Of a stretch of 64,000 nucleotides of DNA, positions 11,551 through 24,179 are shown piece after piece. The stretch is taken from contig OY294067.1 in the NCBI GenBank assembly GCA_958510875.1, forward strand, positions 60,462,039 to 60,526,038, read 5' to 3'. The position numbers and the translations under genes were made by a program. The notes under the pieces were generated by a model. That model saw only the letters and a program-made list of their open reading frames with translations. It did no database searches and was not told the DNA's origin. The stretch comes from Endomychus coccineus. Its lineage: Eukaryota; Arthropoda; Insecta; Coleoptera; Endomychidae. Position 1 is the stretch's first letter; every line of letters begins with the position of its first letter.

Positions 11551-12369
11551 CTATTTAATACTATGATCCAACCACGCACAAAGTATTTGCATACAATTTT
11601 CCGCTTTTTCTTTTACTGATTCCCATGAGACACCATCTATTAGAATGACTGTATCGTCGGCGTATGTAATAATATTAATATTAACCTCTTCGATCTGACT
11701 AAATAAGTCGTTCACATAGACAATAAATAATATTGGCCCCAAAACTGTACCCTGTGGTACACCGCAATTCACTGTTAATGGAATACTACTTACATCATTA
11801 ATTTTTACTGTTTGGTGTCTATCCGTGAGATAGCTCTTTAACAGATTCAAGATGTTACCGCGAAACCCATAATTTTCTAATTTTTTAAATAAGATAAAAT
11901 GATTGACAGTGTCAAATGCCTTACTTAAATCCACAAATATTGCCAAGCATGGTTTCGATACATCTAAATTATTATACAACTTAGAAACAAGTGCTAAAAT
12001 GGCATCTTGGGTAGATTTGCCAGATCTAAAACCGAATTGATTTGGTGCTAATACCAACATTTTATCTAAGTAATCATGGATTCTTGATGCAATAAGTTTT
12101 TCAAATACCTTGGCAATATTGGATATCAGAGAGATTGGGCGATAGTTTTGAACTTCAACTTGTTCTCCTCCTTTATACAGAGGTATAACTACTGCTTTTT
12201 TGAGACATTCAGGAAATATACCAGTTACAAATGATAAGTTGAACAATTGTGTTAATGGTGAAATAATATATGTAATAATACGTTTTAAAGTGTAAGGTTT
12301 AATTTCGTCATGCCCTGCCGCCTTTTCATTATTTATTGAATTGATTATTTTTAATACTTCAGATTCCAA
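11551..12369 (-). pseudogene. LINE ORF2 reverse transcriptase
   Basis: Canonical non-LTR RT motifs in order: KAAGHDEI, VVIPLYKGG, NYRPISLISNIAKVFEK, NQFGFRSGKST, IFVDLSKAFDTV (catalytic Asp), CGVPQGTVLGPILFIVYVND and ITYADDTVIL (catalytic YADD). The active-site residues are intact, indicating fairly recent decay. The frame is lost just past the YADD block, near 11551. Confidence 0.92.
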
Positions 12370-12375
12370 GATTGG

Positions 12376-13530
12376 TCATAGAAAGATAGACCCATTTAAA
12401 CATTTCGTACATTTAGGTTTGTAATTGTTATTGTGATTTATTGATTTTGTTAATTCTGATGCCGTATTAATGAAGTATTTATTAAATTCATTTGCTATCT
12501 GTTGTTTTAACTTTATTGGTGTATTTTGTTTACTAATCTCTTTAATTTCGAAGTTTTCTCTTTTTTTAAATTTTGTGATCTCATTTGTTAATTTCCAAAT
12601 AATTTTTGGATTGTTGAGATTATCATTTATTTTATTTTTATAGTAATCTTGTTTAGTTTTTTTTATTAAGTTATTTAATGTATTGCGATATGTTTTATAA
12701 TTTTCTTTCATTTGTAAATCACCGGGATATTTTTTTAGATTCAAGAACATTTTATTTTTGGTGTTAATTGAATGAATAAGACCATTTGTGATCCATTGCT
12801 TGCGTTTATGAAGTTTATGACGTTTGAATCTGGTTGCTTTTTTAATAGATTCAGTAATTATGTTTATAAATGATTCAGCAGCGGTATTAACATTATCACT
12901 ATTAATTATATTGTGCCAATCTAACTGCGACATAATAGAATCTAATTTCAAATAATCGATAGTCTTAAGTTTATTTTCTGTTTTTATTATAGGAGAATCA
13001 GTTTTAATTTTTAATAAAATGGGGAAGTGGTCGGTAATTTTACATTTTAATATTGATGTTTGAAAATCATTCTCAGGTTTATTTGTTTTTACCATAATAT
13101 GATCAAGGCATGATTTGCTAGTTCCTTCGACTCTTGTATATGTATTCATAAGTGAAACATAGGCATTAACGGCAAGGTAGTTTAAATAATTATCAGTATG
13201 GAAAGGTAGCGGAGCTTCTTGTAATATATTAATATTGATATCCCCCATGATAACTTCTGTATCTAGTAAACAATTCTATGTAATGTAAGAATTAAGAGAG
13301 CTGTTGAATTCATCAATATCGTGATCGAATGTTCGATATATTCCCGTTATTCCTATTTTATTGTTGTTTACATTTAGTTCAATACGCATGAATTTGCATG
13401 ACTTGTTCGTGATTGTTTTAACTTCATGATGTAAACCCTTTTTTATATAAATAATGACTCCATCATTTTTATTCATTTTTGATTGGTTATAATATATGTT
13501 AAAATTATCCAGACTGTATACATTTTTATT
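12376..13530 (-). pseudogene. LINE ORF2 endonuclease region
   Basis: The endonuclease/exonuclease/phosphatase fold is present without its N terminus. It is visible as DGVIIYIKKGL, then GITGIYRTF, then MGDININ, then SCLDHIMV and ITDHFPILL, with the catalytic Asp-His pair in TDHFP. A TAG at 13274-13276 interrupts the frame, but the sequence on both sides stays in the same frame. Beyond residue ~75 of the second part lies the usual Lys/Asn-rich linker before the RT. A TGA near 12374 separates this from the RT part, again in frame. Confidence 0.85.
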
Positions 13531-13531
13531 A

Positions 13532-14190
13532 TCTATATGAAACGTGGTTCATTACACGGCGTAGCAAACCTTCGTCTATTCCTTCAACTTCTTCACGAAT
13601 TTTGACTTTCAGTTCCTCGATTGTACCTGGACGACTCGCAAACACTTTGGCTTTTAAATATACCCACAGGAAAAAATCGGGTGCCGTTAAGTCGAGGGAC
13701 CTCGAAGGCCGAAGCAAATCTCCGAATCTAGAAATGAGTCGGCCATTAAACATTTCTCGCAGGACCCTCATTGAGTTTCTGGCGATATGAGCTGTTGCCC
13801 CATCTTGTTGGAATAGTAAGGCATTGTTTAGTAATCCTCGTCTATTTAATTCTGGAATGAGAAATGTCTCTAGCATATTAACGTAGCGCTCGGATGTTAC
13901 TGTTATAGCGCGGTTATTTCCATCCTCAAAAAAATAAGGGCCAATAATACCAAAAGATCCTACTACACACCACACAAAACAACTCTTGGATTATGGAGGT
14001 TCTGTGTAAAGATTTCACGAGGATTTTCATTTGACCAGTATCTAAAATTCTGTTTATTGACCATGCCGTTCAAATAAAAATTTGCTTCGTCGGTCATTAG
14101 GAGACTGTGAATTGCTCCTTGATGTAAATCCAAAAATTCTTGACAAAATGCTAACCTTGCTTTATCTTGATTGCTAAGGTGCTGTGCCAT
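13532..14190 (-). pseudogene. Mariner-like transposase, catalytic part
   Basis: Two overlapping frames (to 13963, then from 13975) join through a small frameshift. The first carries LLMTDEANF with catalytic Asp 1. The second carries FQQDGATAHIARN with Asp 2 and SLDLTAPDFFLW with Asp 3. Counting residues between Asp 2 and Asp 3 gives 41, as in the DD41D group of Tc1/mariner elements. The frame ends at 13532, where the LINE is inserted, so the piece is disrupted by frameshift and insertion. Confidence 0.85.
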
Positions 14191-14271
14191 TTGGTATTTA
14201 TAGGGATGAAATTTTAAATCCCTTTGAAGAATTCGATCTAAGCTTCCCTTCGATATTCCTAGGATAAGGGT

Positions 14272-14556
14272 TTATCGATTAGCAGACCTTTTAGGACTTC
14301 TCGTAAACGCAATTCTAACTCGTTCAATATTTTCTGGTGTACGAACTGTTCTTCGACGTCCAGGCTTCTTCAAATTTTGTACAGAACCATTTTCACGCCA
14401 ATGACGAACCCATAACTTAACAGTTTTACGATTTGGCGCGTGACCCCTACTGTTGTTATTAAACTGACACCGGAATGCACGCCTAACTTCTTCTATCGAA
14501 TTGCTTCTTATGTAAGTTTCTACACAAAACACACGTTGTTGGACTGAGTAATCCAT
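14272..14556 (-). pseudogene. Mariner-like transposase, N-terminal part
   Basis: Begins MDYSVQQRVFCVETYIRS and continues through a helix-turn-helix region (KTVKLWVRHWRENGSV) to GRRRTVRTPENIERV, the usual N-terminal DNA-binding half of this transposase group. It ends at a stop at 14272 shortly before the catalytic half resumes in another frame at 14190, so at least one frameshift or stop separates them. The start matches the family's usual start. Confidence 0.85.
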
Positions 14557-14823
14557 GAAAGTTCAAACGGATGTTGAAATAATGTCTCAAAGCAACAAAA
14601 TTTAATAATTATTGACGAAAACTAACAAACTTCTCGTAGAAAAATGGTGTTCCACGGAATTATTAATTTAAAATTTATTGGTGACAGGCGCCTACTTGAT
14701 TAATAATTTACTCAAATCCCAAAGACTACAGAAGATAATCCCACAGAGAACAACCTATTTAGTTATCTCGTAGGGAATTTATTAATAATATAAAATGGGT
14801 AGTCTATTATGGGGAACCCAGTA

Positions 14824-15299
14824 TAATAAGAGAAATAAATTGTGGGTCAGTTCAGATATCAAAGTTGCGGTACATTAACAACTCCATGTACCATTAGATT
14901 TATGCCAGATTCTTTTTGAACAGGAAAGGTCACCGGGGAAGGTGCCACAAAATGTCCTAGAGTATTAAAATCGTTACCTAACAGAAACTAATTCGCAACT
15001 AAAATAATGCTTTTTTGAAATATTTTTGGAATATTTCTGTAGGGTTTATTTGATTTTTGAGTGTTATTCAGTAGAATTCACTGCTAATTGAGGAACAAAA
15101 AGTTTATGTTCATGTTCTAAACGAGAATCCCGATTTCTGCTGAAGTCTTTACTGGCATGGATTTTTGTTGCCTTGATTCTTGTCCTTTTGCACCAGCAAC
15201 ACCTCAGCCACTAGGCTTTCGTGTATTCCAGTCGAATATTTACACCTACTCCATGACTCTGGTCTCATGTACCACTCGGTAAAGATTCTGTACCGGTTG
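14824..15299. other. Unassigned sequence
   Basis: No gene recognised. The right part may include the 3' region of the minus-strand LINE that follows. Confidence 0.4.
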
Positions 15300-16850
15300 G
15301 CTGTTATATTCTACGGGGGATTTGCCTAGGCTATTCCTTGTCTTTTGCGATATAGTGCTTTGAATTCCGACAGTACGTGTTTGGTTGTTTCAGTTCTTTT
15401 GCCGCATTGTCTGCAGGAAAAGTCTCCATGGTAAAATCCCATTTTGTGCAGGTGCCGTCTCATTGGGCTGTGATCAGTGAGGAGATCTGTTATTGCACTG
15501 ATCTGTACTCTGATATATGTTTTCCCGTGGTGCATGCTGCGAGGGGATACATTCCTGCGTTCGTTCTTGTTCTTTCGTATGCATCCTCGCACGGCTAGTT
15601 TTGGTCCAATGTTTAATGTTGATGAGCCCAGTATGGATAATTCATCTGCAATTTTCGTTGGCCACGATGCCACAGTATCCTGGAACTCACGTCAAAACTA
15701 TTTTGTTGTGTGCTACCAGAGCACTGAGTTTTTCACGGCATTCCCATACCAGTCTCGATTTCAAGAAAGCTTTCAATGACACCTGGGTGTCTGTTCATAC
15801 TCTGATCTGTGCGTCACGCGCTTCCCCCATGTTATTTTCTCTTGCCCTTTGCAGGATTGCGTACATCTCTGCTTGCAATACGGAAGATGTGTATACCCAC
15901 TGAGATATTCAGTTGAGAGTTTCTTCCGTCACTGTATATTCCAGCACCAGTTCCTTCTTTGGTTTTGAACCAGTCTGTATACAAGGTCGTCTCGCCCTGT
16001 TGTAGTCGTGTGTCCACTGCCTTCGTTCCTGTATAACTACCTCGAAGTTATTATTGAAGGAGTACTTGGGAGTAATGTGGTCCGTTGGTTTAATTTCAAG
16101 AATGCTACCTCACATATATTCCTTGATTTTAGTATGACCCGATCTTTTCGTGTGTTTAGTTTCAGAATACCATTTTTGCCTTTCCCATGAACGTAATGTC
16201 AATTGGGGTTGGTCTGGTCTTATAGTTTCCATGGCATGCTAAGGCAGGCGAGTCCTTGTACCTTCTTTAACTCAGTCGTAGCAATTTCCTAGGTTATCTT
16301 TGAACATCATGCCAAAGGTGCATAATTATTAATAGTAATCGTGGGTTTCACCACAATGTTGTATGTCCAATACGATAGGCCAGGATTTATTCCCCATATC
16401 TTTTCATGTCCGCTTCTAGTTAGCATTAATGTTGCTTTGCTCTTGACTTTTGCCAGCTGTTGGTTAGAGGTAAGTTCAGAGTCGAGAATTACTCCGAGAT
16501 ATTTAACTTCCCCCGCTAGCAGGATGTTAGTCCCTTGGAGGAATAGAGGACCTATTTGCTCTAGTTTCCTCCTTCACTTGCATTCTCATCTAAATTAAAT
16601 CTTATCCTTGGACTGTGATGACTATGTTATCAGCGTACTCAATTATTTGAAACCGTTTTTTGGTAGTTTGGTCTTCCACCACCAGGTTTCAGATTAACGA
16701 GGTCAGTATTATCCCTTGCGGACAACCCTTGGTGACCTTTGCCGATACTGTACCGATATGGATACTGCGGTCAGTGCCACTACATTTTAGGATGATTCCT
16801 GTTTATTACTTGGAATACCTGGAAGCTAGTTAATAACCAGGCATCAAATT
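15300..16850 (-). pseudogene. Degraded LINE with RT, RNase H and C-terminal zinc region
   Basis: Minus-strand pieces in order. Near 16820-16620 an RT segment shows SGTDRSIHIGT, TKGCPQGIIL and EYADNIVITVQG; the YADD site is mutated to YADN. At 16017-15832 an RNase H segment shows LYTDWFKTKEGTGAGIYSDG, where the usual TDGSK is altered. At 15673-15326 a C-terminal part shows LLTDHSPMRRHLHKMGFY and CRQCGKRTETTKHV, with the last Cys of the zinc pattern lost. Frames shift repeatedly. RNase H after RT points to an I/R1/Loa-like lineage, but the clade is not resolved. It is clearly dead. Confidence 0.8.
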
Positions 16851-17499
16851 CAATCCCAATGTTAGACGGTAGTTCGTTCTCATGGGAATAACCATGTTCG
16901 AACAAAGAAGAAATGTTATTATTCGAAACTTTACTTTCGAAAATATTAAGAGTTTACAGTATTAAACAGCTAAAGTTGATTCAAGCTTTTAACCGATATT
17001 GATCTAACCGCGCAAAGTTAGTTTCTGGTCATACTACATTGGGATTGGAGTACATACTACCTGAAGTTAGAGGGAGATCTGTGACCAGTTTTCACCCTTG
17101 CTTTGATGCAAATAAAGAGATGCTTAGAGATTTACCATTCATGAGGTTAGCTCAACTCAGTTCAACTAAAGTACTTTAAAATTACACTACTTTTATATGT
17201 TTTTTCAACTAACTGATAAAAGCTGGCTTCAATATCGGCAATGATTTTATTGGGATCTCTCGAAAGCAGGAATATAACTTCAAGTCATATGTTACCATGT
17301 AGTTTTCAACGCTAGATATTAAGTGGCTGTATCCGAGTTACGTCCCGCAGAAATATTATATTATGTCCCGTGGTTAATCCAAACGAAATATCTCCACGGG
17401 TTTATAAGTTAGAAACTGTTTTACAAAATGTTAGCGGAATGAAATTAAAAGCTTGTTGAAAATAATAATTAATTTTAAAATAAATAAAAACATCAATCT
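16851..17499. other. Unassigned sequence
   Basis: No gene recognised between the two LINE remnants. Confidence 0.45.
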
Positions 17500-18720
17500 G
17501 AAATACCCAAATTACTTGACTGTTTGAATATGACACTAAGAACATAATTAATGTAAGCCAACATGACTTCACTTCAGGAAAATCTACCAATACAAATTTG
17601 GTTAGTTATTATCAACAATTCCTTTTAAGCAGTTTAGAGGAAAGACACCAGGTTCACTCTATCTATACTGACTTTTCACAAGCATTGAGTCAATGATGAC
17701 CTTTTCATTCCAAACTCTCTGCGTTAGGGTTGGACAGGTTACTTTTTGAACATGATCGGATCTTATTTAAGAGGTAGGACTCAATGTGTCAAATATGCTA
17801 GTTCTGTGCCATCAGAAATTACTGTAACATCTAGAGTTCCCCAAGGATGCCATATATATCCACTACTCTATTTGTTATTTATTAATGATATTTCAGAAGT
17901 AATACAACACAGTTGCTATTTGATGTTTGCAGATGACTTTAAAGTCTATAGGATCATTAACATTGTCTGTGATACTGAACTATTGCAAATAGATTTGAGC
18001 AATTTGTCCCGCTGATGCAATATAAATATGCTTCATCTAAACATAAACAAATGATATCAAATCCCATTTTCAAGAATTATGAATCCAATTTCATACTCTT
18101 ATCAATTGAAAAATGTTAATTTGTCGGAGGCTTGACAGTGTTCGAGATAAAGTAACATTTAAGACACACACTGATAATGTTCTTTCTAAATCTATCAAAT
18201 TATTGGGCTACATTTTAAGATGTTCAGATAAATTTTCCCTTCACACTTCTAAAATATTGTACTTTTCTCCCTCGTTCGACAAGTTATTGATTATAATTGT
18301 ATGGTGTTCGTTTTATCAAGCGGATATCAATAGAATTGAGAGAGTTCAAACTAACTTTTTTAGATCATGTGCATTCAACCTTGGATATCGGAGGAGAGAC
18401 TTTATGCATATTCTGACATTTTGAACATTTTAAATTTATTTAGTTTGCAACATCGAAGAGCTGAAATAGATTTGAGATTTATGCACAAAGTTATAAGTGG
18501 AGCTATAAGTTGTCCAAATTTAATTTAACTATACTTAATTAAAATGTCAATCCCAGAAGAACAGTAATTTCAGAACTATGGTCAAAATGAATCAATTACA
18601 AGGATAGTTAAATTAGCAAATATAAATGATGGCATAATTGATTTATTTGATTCATCCACATATTCATTGAAAAATCAAGTGAGGCACATTAATTATTAGT
18701 CTTATTTGATTATGATTGTA
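17500..18720 (+). pseudogene. Degraded LINE reverse transcriptase remnant
   Basis: Plus-strand RT pieces: NVSQHDFTSGKSTNTNLV at about 17550, then SIYTDFSQAL at about 17660. Then come GSYLRGRTQCVKY, SRVPQGCHIYPLLYLLFIND and LMFADDFKVYR (17760-17960). After a frameshift there follow LLGYILRCSDKF, then ADINRIERVQTNFFR and LSLQHRRAEIDLRFMHK. The order matches the central and C-terminal RT region of a Jockey/CR1-type LINE. Stops and frameshifts abound. It is a different family from the LINE at 10400-13530. Confidence 0.8.
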
Positions 18721-20559
18721 TTTGTAGATGATGTAACGGAAGAATTGTCTCTTAAATATTTGTTTTTTTTAATTAACTACATAATACACTTAATTTTCGC
18801 TTTTATGAAATTCGTCCCAAATCCATTAATATCTCTAATTTCGATCTTCAATTATTCATGTGATATTGGAAAATGATCATTGGTGGTGCTAAGTCCCTAA
18901 TCTAATTGAAATTACAAATAACCTACATACCTAGAATTGTCGCCTGGAGATAACATAATATTCTCTTAGGTGTTAAGTTAATGTTATTGTATCTAAAACT
19001 CATTCTATTATTACCGCTTAGGAAGGCAATAAATGTTCTGTTATGATGTTATTGCATTCAAAAATAAACTTACAAGTAACATAAATAACCTAAAATCGCT
19101 GCTTGAAGATAATATATATTATTATCTGTTCAGTTAATGTTATTTTGCATCCAAAAATATACTTACAAATAAATTAAACTTTTAATAGCTATTTAATTTA
19201 AGTATGTTTGTACTAATACTAATAAAGTTTACTTATTGCAACAGTGGTACATAAAAACAGATGCACAAATGATTATGCTGTAAATTATCAACAATCACAC
19301 AAGGGATTTGTTAATCGCTTGTATGTGATGAAGAAATGGAATAATAATGAAAAGTATGCTAGAACATATTATAAAAAATTATAAAATTATAATATAATAT
19401 AATAGAATATAGTATGGCATAATTTAATTTAATACTATTTAGTGCTACACGGAGTACAATACAATTCAATACAATGTAGTGCAATAAATAATTTAATAAA
19501 TCTCACTAAAGTATTTACTTATATTCCGCTTGAGATATAGTGCAATTGTTAGGTTGTAGGGTCTGCACAATATGTACAATTATGTTGAAAATGAATGACG
19601 TAGGATTTCGCGTTTTCACCAGCTTTGTTATATAATTTTCATAAATATAGGTGTATATACATATACACACATACATATACATATATACATACAAATATAC
19701 AATTAGCCAATTATACTTTTTATTATCCTACTATTAGATGATATCCAATTGTTTCTTATGTGTTGAGTTAATGTTATTGGCTTAAGATAAAACTCCCCAT
19801 TAAGATATAAGATTTGAAAGTTATCCTGGGTATTTCTTTCCTAAGCATATGTTAAATCTGTCTAATTGAAATTTAAATGTCAATTTTTTGTCACTCTACT
19901 TGGTACTGAACTGTTTGAAAAGAGTAATGTAATTTCAAATTGAAAATTTAACAGCAATTTAACAAAATCGTTAATTGAATTTGAATTTGACCACTGCATA
20001 GCATATACTATTAAATTTTTGGAGTTATTTCCATTTCATGTTGCCTGTAATAATTGGAATGCATTTCGGTTGTCCTTTTCTGACTACGACACGCAGCTCG
20101 GTTTATAAAATTTGCAAAATGGCTTTTCATCTCAACATCGATCTACGTTGTTCACCGTTTTCTTGATCATGACAGAAAATTTAATTCAATTCGATACTCT
20201 AGTATCCTTGATGATCTTGCTTTATTACTTCGAATTAGCATAATTATTGTAACTGCTCTGGTGCAAGACGTATTTCGTCATTAGTTTTCTTTAGAAACGT
20301 CCTAAATCACGGATGAAATAACTATTGAGCTCAAATACCACTCCAATTATAGAATTAAATAAATTTTCTAACGGATTTTGCGCTTCCAAAGAATGATTGA
20401 TGCCCCAAAAACAGTTTTGGATTATTACCATTGGTATCCCTGCACATCACATCGTAATCAACTGTGCTCTCCTTCCTTTTGCATTCAAATGTCAACGCCA
20501 TGTGATAATGATAATGCATCAAGGTGCCAAATCAGACTTTTTTTTATATTCGTTCTTAG
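18721..20559. other. Unassigned AT-rich sequence with a microsatellite
   Basis: TA/CA-rich microsatellite at about 19650-19705. Upstream exons of the acyltransferase that starts at 20560 were sought here without success. Confidence 0.45.
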
Positions 20560-20854
20560 ATGAGTTCAGAAAGGAATGGCAATCGAAATGCAAAATTAAT
20601 TTTTTTCAGCCCAACGGAAAATTGTACGAGAGCTTCAGTGTATTTTGTCCTTGTGATCAGCTAGAGCTGTTGGAAATTTTAAGAGAAGAGGACGTTTTAA
20701 TCGATTGGACCCAACCAATATATTTAAATTTCACACACGCCAATATAATGGGGAAAATTGAAGAATTCTACAATACCATTGGAACTATAGAAAAACTTTA
20801 TGGAGACGTTTATGTCGTATCTGAAGAAAATGAAGAAAAAAGTACAGATGATAT
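20560..20854 (+). CDS. GNAT acyltransferase (GLYAT-like), upstream exon
   Basis: Internal exon coding for the N-terminal half of a glycine N-acyltransferase-like protein. It includes KCKINFFQPNGKLY (the family's PNG segment), DWTQPIYLNF and GDVYVVSEENEEKSTDD. The acceptor chosen is the AG at 20558-20559 after a T-rich tract. A second AG at 20608-20609 would drop the KINFF segment, which looks conserved, so it is less likely. The donor is GTAAGT at 20855, leaving two bases of a codon, and the exon at 26283 supplies the third. The N terminus of the protein (perhaps 30-60 residues) is not found in the window. Confidence 0.7.
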
Positions 20855-21270
20855 GTAAGTATACTTTATATTTGAAATTTATACCATCCCACTCGGTATA
20901 TACACACCGTTAGCGGTACATTTGAGTAATTCCTGAGTAGTACTAAGTGAATTGACTATCAAGTATTTATTATTTGGTATGCAAGTAGATTCATTGGCAG
21001 TTCATTTATTTTGGGCTTGTAATTATGAAATGAATTTGAAGACTTTTTAATTTTAATTGTTTGCAGATACCTACTGTATATTACAACTCAGTTACCGGGA
21101 TTAGTTTTCATATTTGTAAATAATAATGTCGTTTTTGGGCATAGATAATACTGTCAAGGATTGATTATAACGAGATTTTCAGATCGGGTTTACAGTCGGG
21201 TAGACTCGGTGATGACGTATATCGTAGATTTCCTTGCAAGTTATAGCATAAAAAACTGCATATTATTAAA

Positions 21271-21714
21271 AATAAGACCAGGAGCGGGGCGTAAAAAATT
21301 GGCCAAATATAGTTTATTAGTTTCTTAATACGAATGTCAAGAGTCTGCTGCAAGCTGAGGTATTTAGAGCTCGCGCCGAGTGGAAGTTAATAATAATAAA
21401 TTGGAAATTCAAGGTCATGAAGTAATCAAATGATGATTGCTTTATTCTATGACCTAAGTTCATACCATTTGCGAATAAGTTCAATTATTCGGCAGCCAAT
21501 GGTTTCCCCATCGAATGCCAGCCCAAGGTTTTTTCTACCAGTACAATGTGAAAAATCACAGGAACACGTTATTTTTCATTACTTCATGATCTTGGATTTT
21601 CAATTTATTATTAATTTTCACTCGGCCCGAGCGCTCCACAACTCGCAGCAACCAGCCTTTGACATTCGGATTATTGCCTTCAGTTTTTACGCCAAGCTCC
21701 TGGTCCTTAATTAT
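21271..21714. repeat. Imperfect inverted repeat (possible MITE)
   Basis: Arms 21271-21426 and 21577-21714 are inverted copies with many differences. Shared landmarks are GACCAGGAGC, CGAATGTCAA and GGTCATGAAGTAAT with complements. The central spacer is about 150 bases. Open frames across it are by-products of the repeat. Confidence 0.65.
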
Positions 21715-24179
21715 AAAATACGAATTAGTTTTTATGGATTCAGCTTTTTTTTAATAAAATTATTTTATTTATTTGCATTAATTGTGCACTCAAGTGCAAG
21801 CGTAATCGGAATAAAAATGCATTTTTATCATAAATAATAAACCATAAAACAGCCTAGACTGAATTAAATATTTTCCCTTATTTATTATATTTACAATAAT
21901 ATAAAATACTTAGTTACAGAAATATTTTTCGTTATTACATTCTTGACTAAAATTAAACAAATATTTCGGAATCTTTAAGTATATTTTAGTATGATGGCAA
22001 ATCTGTAAACAAATCTAAATATCCATATTTTACAGTAGAATTTATATCAAAGTAATGAAAAAAGTGATGGTACAGGATAATTTTATTTATCACTTGAATA
22101 AATGTAACAGCTTTTGCTATAATATCTAACAGTAAATGCAATAGTCATTGTCACTTTTTAAATAATGAATTTTTCTTATTTTTAGTCAATAGTTATAGCA
22201 TTATTTGACAATTTTGACATATTAGATTTTTATTGACAATTAAAGTGTTTCAATATCTTCAGTTTGGTCTACATCTTCGGTTATTTATGCGCCAAATCTA
22301 TCCTTTACTATAAAATCCTTGGTTTTTTGGTACATTTGATTTTGATTTGCAGTACTTTGTACTCATTTGAGAGGAAATGTGCAGCATTAACTAAAAAAGT
22401 CCGAGGAAGTTAAATATTTCACACCCAGAAATGCACTTTCTCAGTACAAAATCAACCTTAGTTTTCAAGTGTCTCGAAGATTTTATCGTCAAGTTCAGTT
22501 TTTCGTGGACACATTATAATTATCGACTCAAGAACACTTGCTTGTTTTAAAAAATAATAATATTTCTGATTCATCGAAATTGTACAGTAAAGCATTGTTT
22601 CAATAATAATTGTATTTTATAAGTAGTGGAAGCACTCCCCCTGTAATATGTATGGCCGAAAAAACCAATACTTGTTTCTTAGTTTACTTGGTATAAAGTA
22701 AGCACTGAATATGTTTAAGAACTGATAATATATGTTCTGCAGAATTAACTGTTGAAAATTGTTTTTCCATCACTGAGTGGTGTTAAATAATTGTTTGTTT
22801 GTTGAGCAGTGATTTATGATAGCTATTTAGGAATTTAGGGCTCAAAATTGTTAGATAATTGGAGCACACCCTTCTCAACTAGTTTAGTGTTTACTGCAAT
22901 AACTGTCCTTGAAGATTACTGATATGGTTTCACAACTAATGAATAGTGAAAAATAAAATACAATATATCGGTGTAGTATCTTCCACGAATTGTGACTATG
23001 ATACTAATGATACTTGAGGAAATACAGGTGCATGGTGTACATGAAATGGTCAATAAATCTCATTCAGTTCTCACGACTGCACTGGAGCAGTGCTTTTTGA
23101 AAATGGAAGTGCACGAAACTTAAATCTAGTACAACACAAAAAATAATCTAAAGATAAATGAGAGAAAATGTAATGCTGGTAATCCTTTTGTCACCCAAGG
23201 GATAAGAAATAGTTCTGTTCTTTAAAGTCTATGTATTATTTGAATGTGTTTTTACAACATTTTTTTTTCATCGTTTTGTGTAAACCGTTATCTATACCAG
23301 TTCAATTTTTTCAATTATACTTCTTCGGCGAATAATAAAAATCTGCTCCGCCATGCAGATTCCATGATCACTCAATAATTATGTAGATGTTTTATTTAAT
23401 TTTATGTAGATATTGGAAGAGTAATATACATTAAGAAAATAACAAATGAAAATTAACAACTTGGAACTCGCTCAACATATTGGGGTTGCTAAACATTTAT
23501 TAGAACATAACCATATAACCATAATATTACCAGCAGAGATATTTTGTACGTACTGAAAAATGACAAAATTGAATATATTAGAATCACATTTTTCAACATA
23601 TTAAACAGAATACTAACGAATTATCAATCATCAGTTATTTTTTGGAAAGTATTCTTAATCAGAGACTTTGCCATGCTTAGGGGCACCACACCAATCACAT
23701 ATTTATATTATGGAATCTTGATAATACTTAGTTGCAGTCAAATAACAATTGATTGTAGAGAAATTGTGAATAGATACATTGTTATTCAAGTGTGAATTTG
23801 GAATAACAATAATAATAATAAACTTTATTTCCAACACAAAAACTTCATATTTAGTGGAGTCAATCTATGGAAAAATAGGACGAGCTTCGTAAAAATTTGA
23901 TAGAGGTTAGCGACCTGGAAAAAATGGTGTCTTATGATGAAAATAATAAGATCCTAAAATTTCTATTACCAATATTGGGGTGTAACCATGTCTAACCTTC
24001 AAAAAACTGGTTCTTGCCCTTTTTAAGGTCAGTTTTGGAGTTTTATTTTTTTGACCTTTCAAACTTCCGGCTAAAGTTTGAAATTAGTACCCTTTCATTG
24101 TTGGTATTTGAAAAGCTTTTATTTCAAATTTCGTGACATTCTGCTAACAGCAATATATCCTACTGGAATATATATAATA

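Larger units (their letters stand above)
10400..13530 (-). mobile_element. 5'-truncated LINE (endonuclease plus RT) inside the mariner
   Basis: Reads on the minus strand. It starts abruptly inside an apurinic-type endonuclease domain, then RT, then a C-terminal region. It ends in an AT-rich 3' region containing a TACA microsatellite and a terminal trinucleotide run at 10400-10430. Its length, missing 5' end and repeat tail are typical of a dead-on-arrival LINE. Two in-frame stops (near 13275 and 12374) and at least one frameshift (near 11510-11550) interrupt an otherwise well-preserved ORF2. The domain content resembles Jockey/CR1-type elements; no RNase H is seen. No clear target duplication was found. 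Confidence 0.9.
10193..14821 (-). mobile_element. Mariner-like transposon split by a LINE
   Basis: Imperfect TIRs of about 28 bases: left CTGGGTCCCCCATAAG with CTACCCATTTT, right (as reverse complement) CTGGGTTCCCCATAAT with CTACCCATTTT. Both ends abut TA (10191-10192 and 14822-14823), the Tc1/mariner target. Minus-strand transposase pieces lie at 14272-14556, 13532-14190 and 10334-10399. The LINE at 10400-13530 interrupts the last two. Removing it restores a continuous reading frame across the junction, so the LINE landed in the transposase C-terminal coding region. Confidence 0.9.

Noticed and set aside
15377..15903. Plus-strand frames of 73-128 codons
   Set aside because: Antisense to the RNase H and zinc region of the degraded minus-strand LINE.
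21430..21837. 135-codon plus-strand open frame
   Set aside because: It runs through an imperfect inverted repeat, is hydrophobic AT-rich translation and has no family features.
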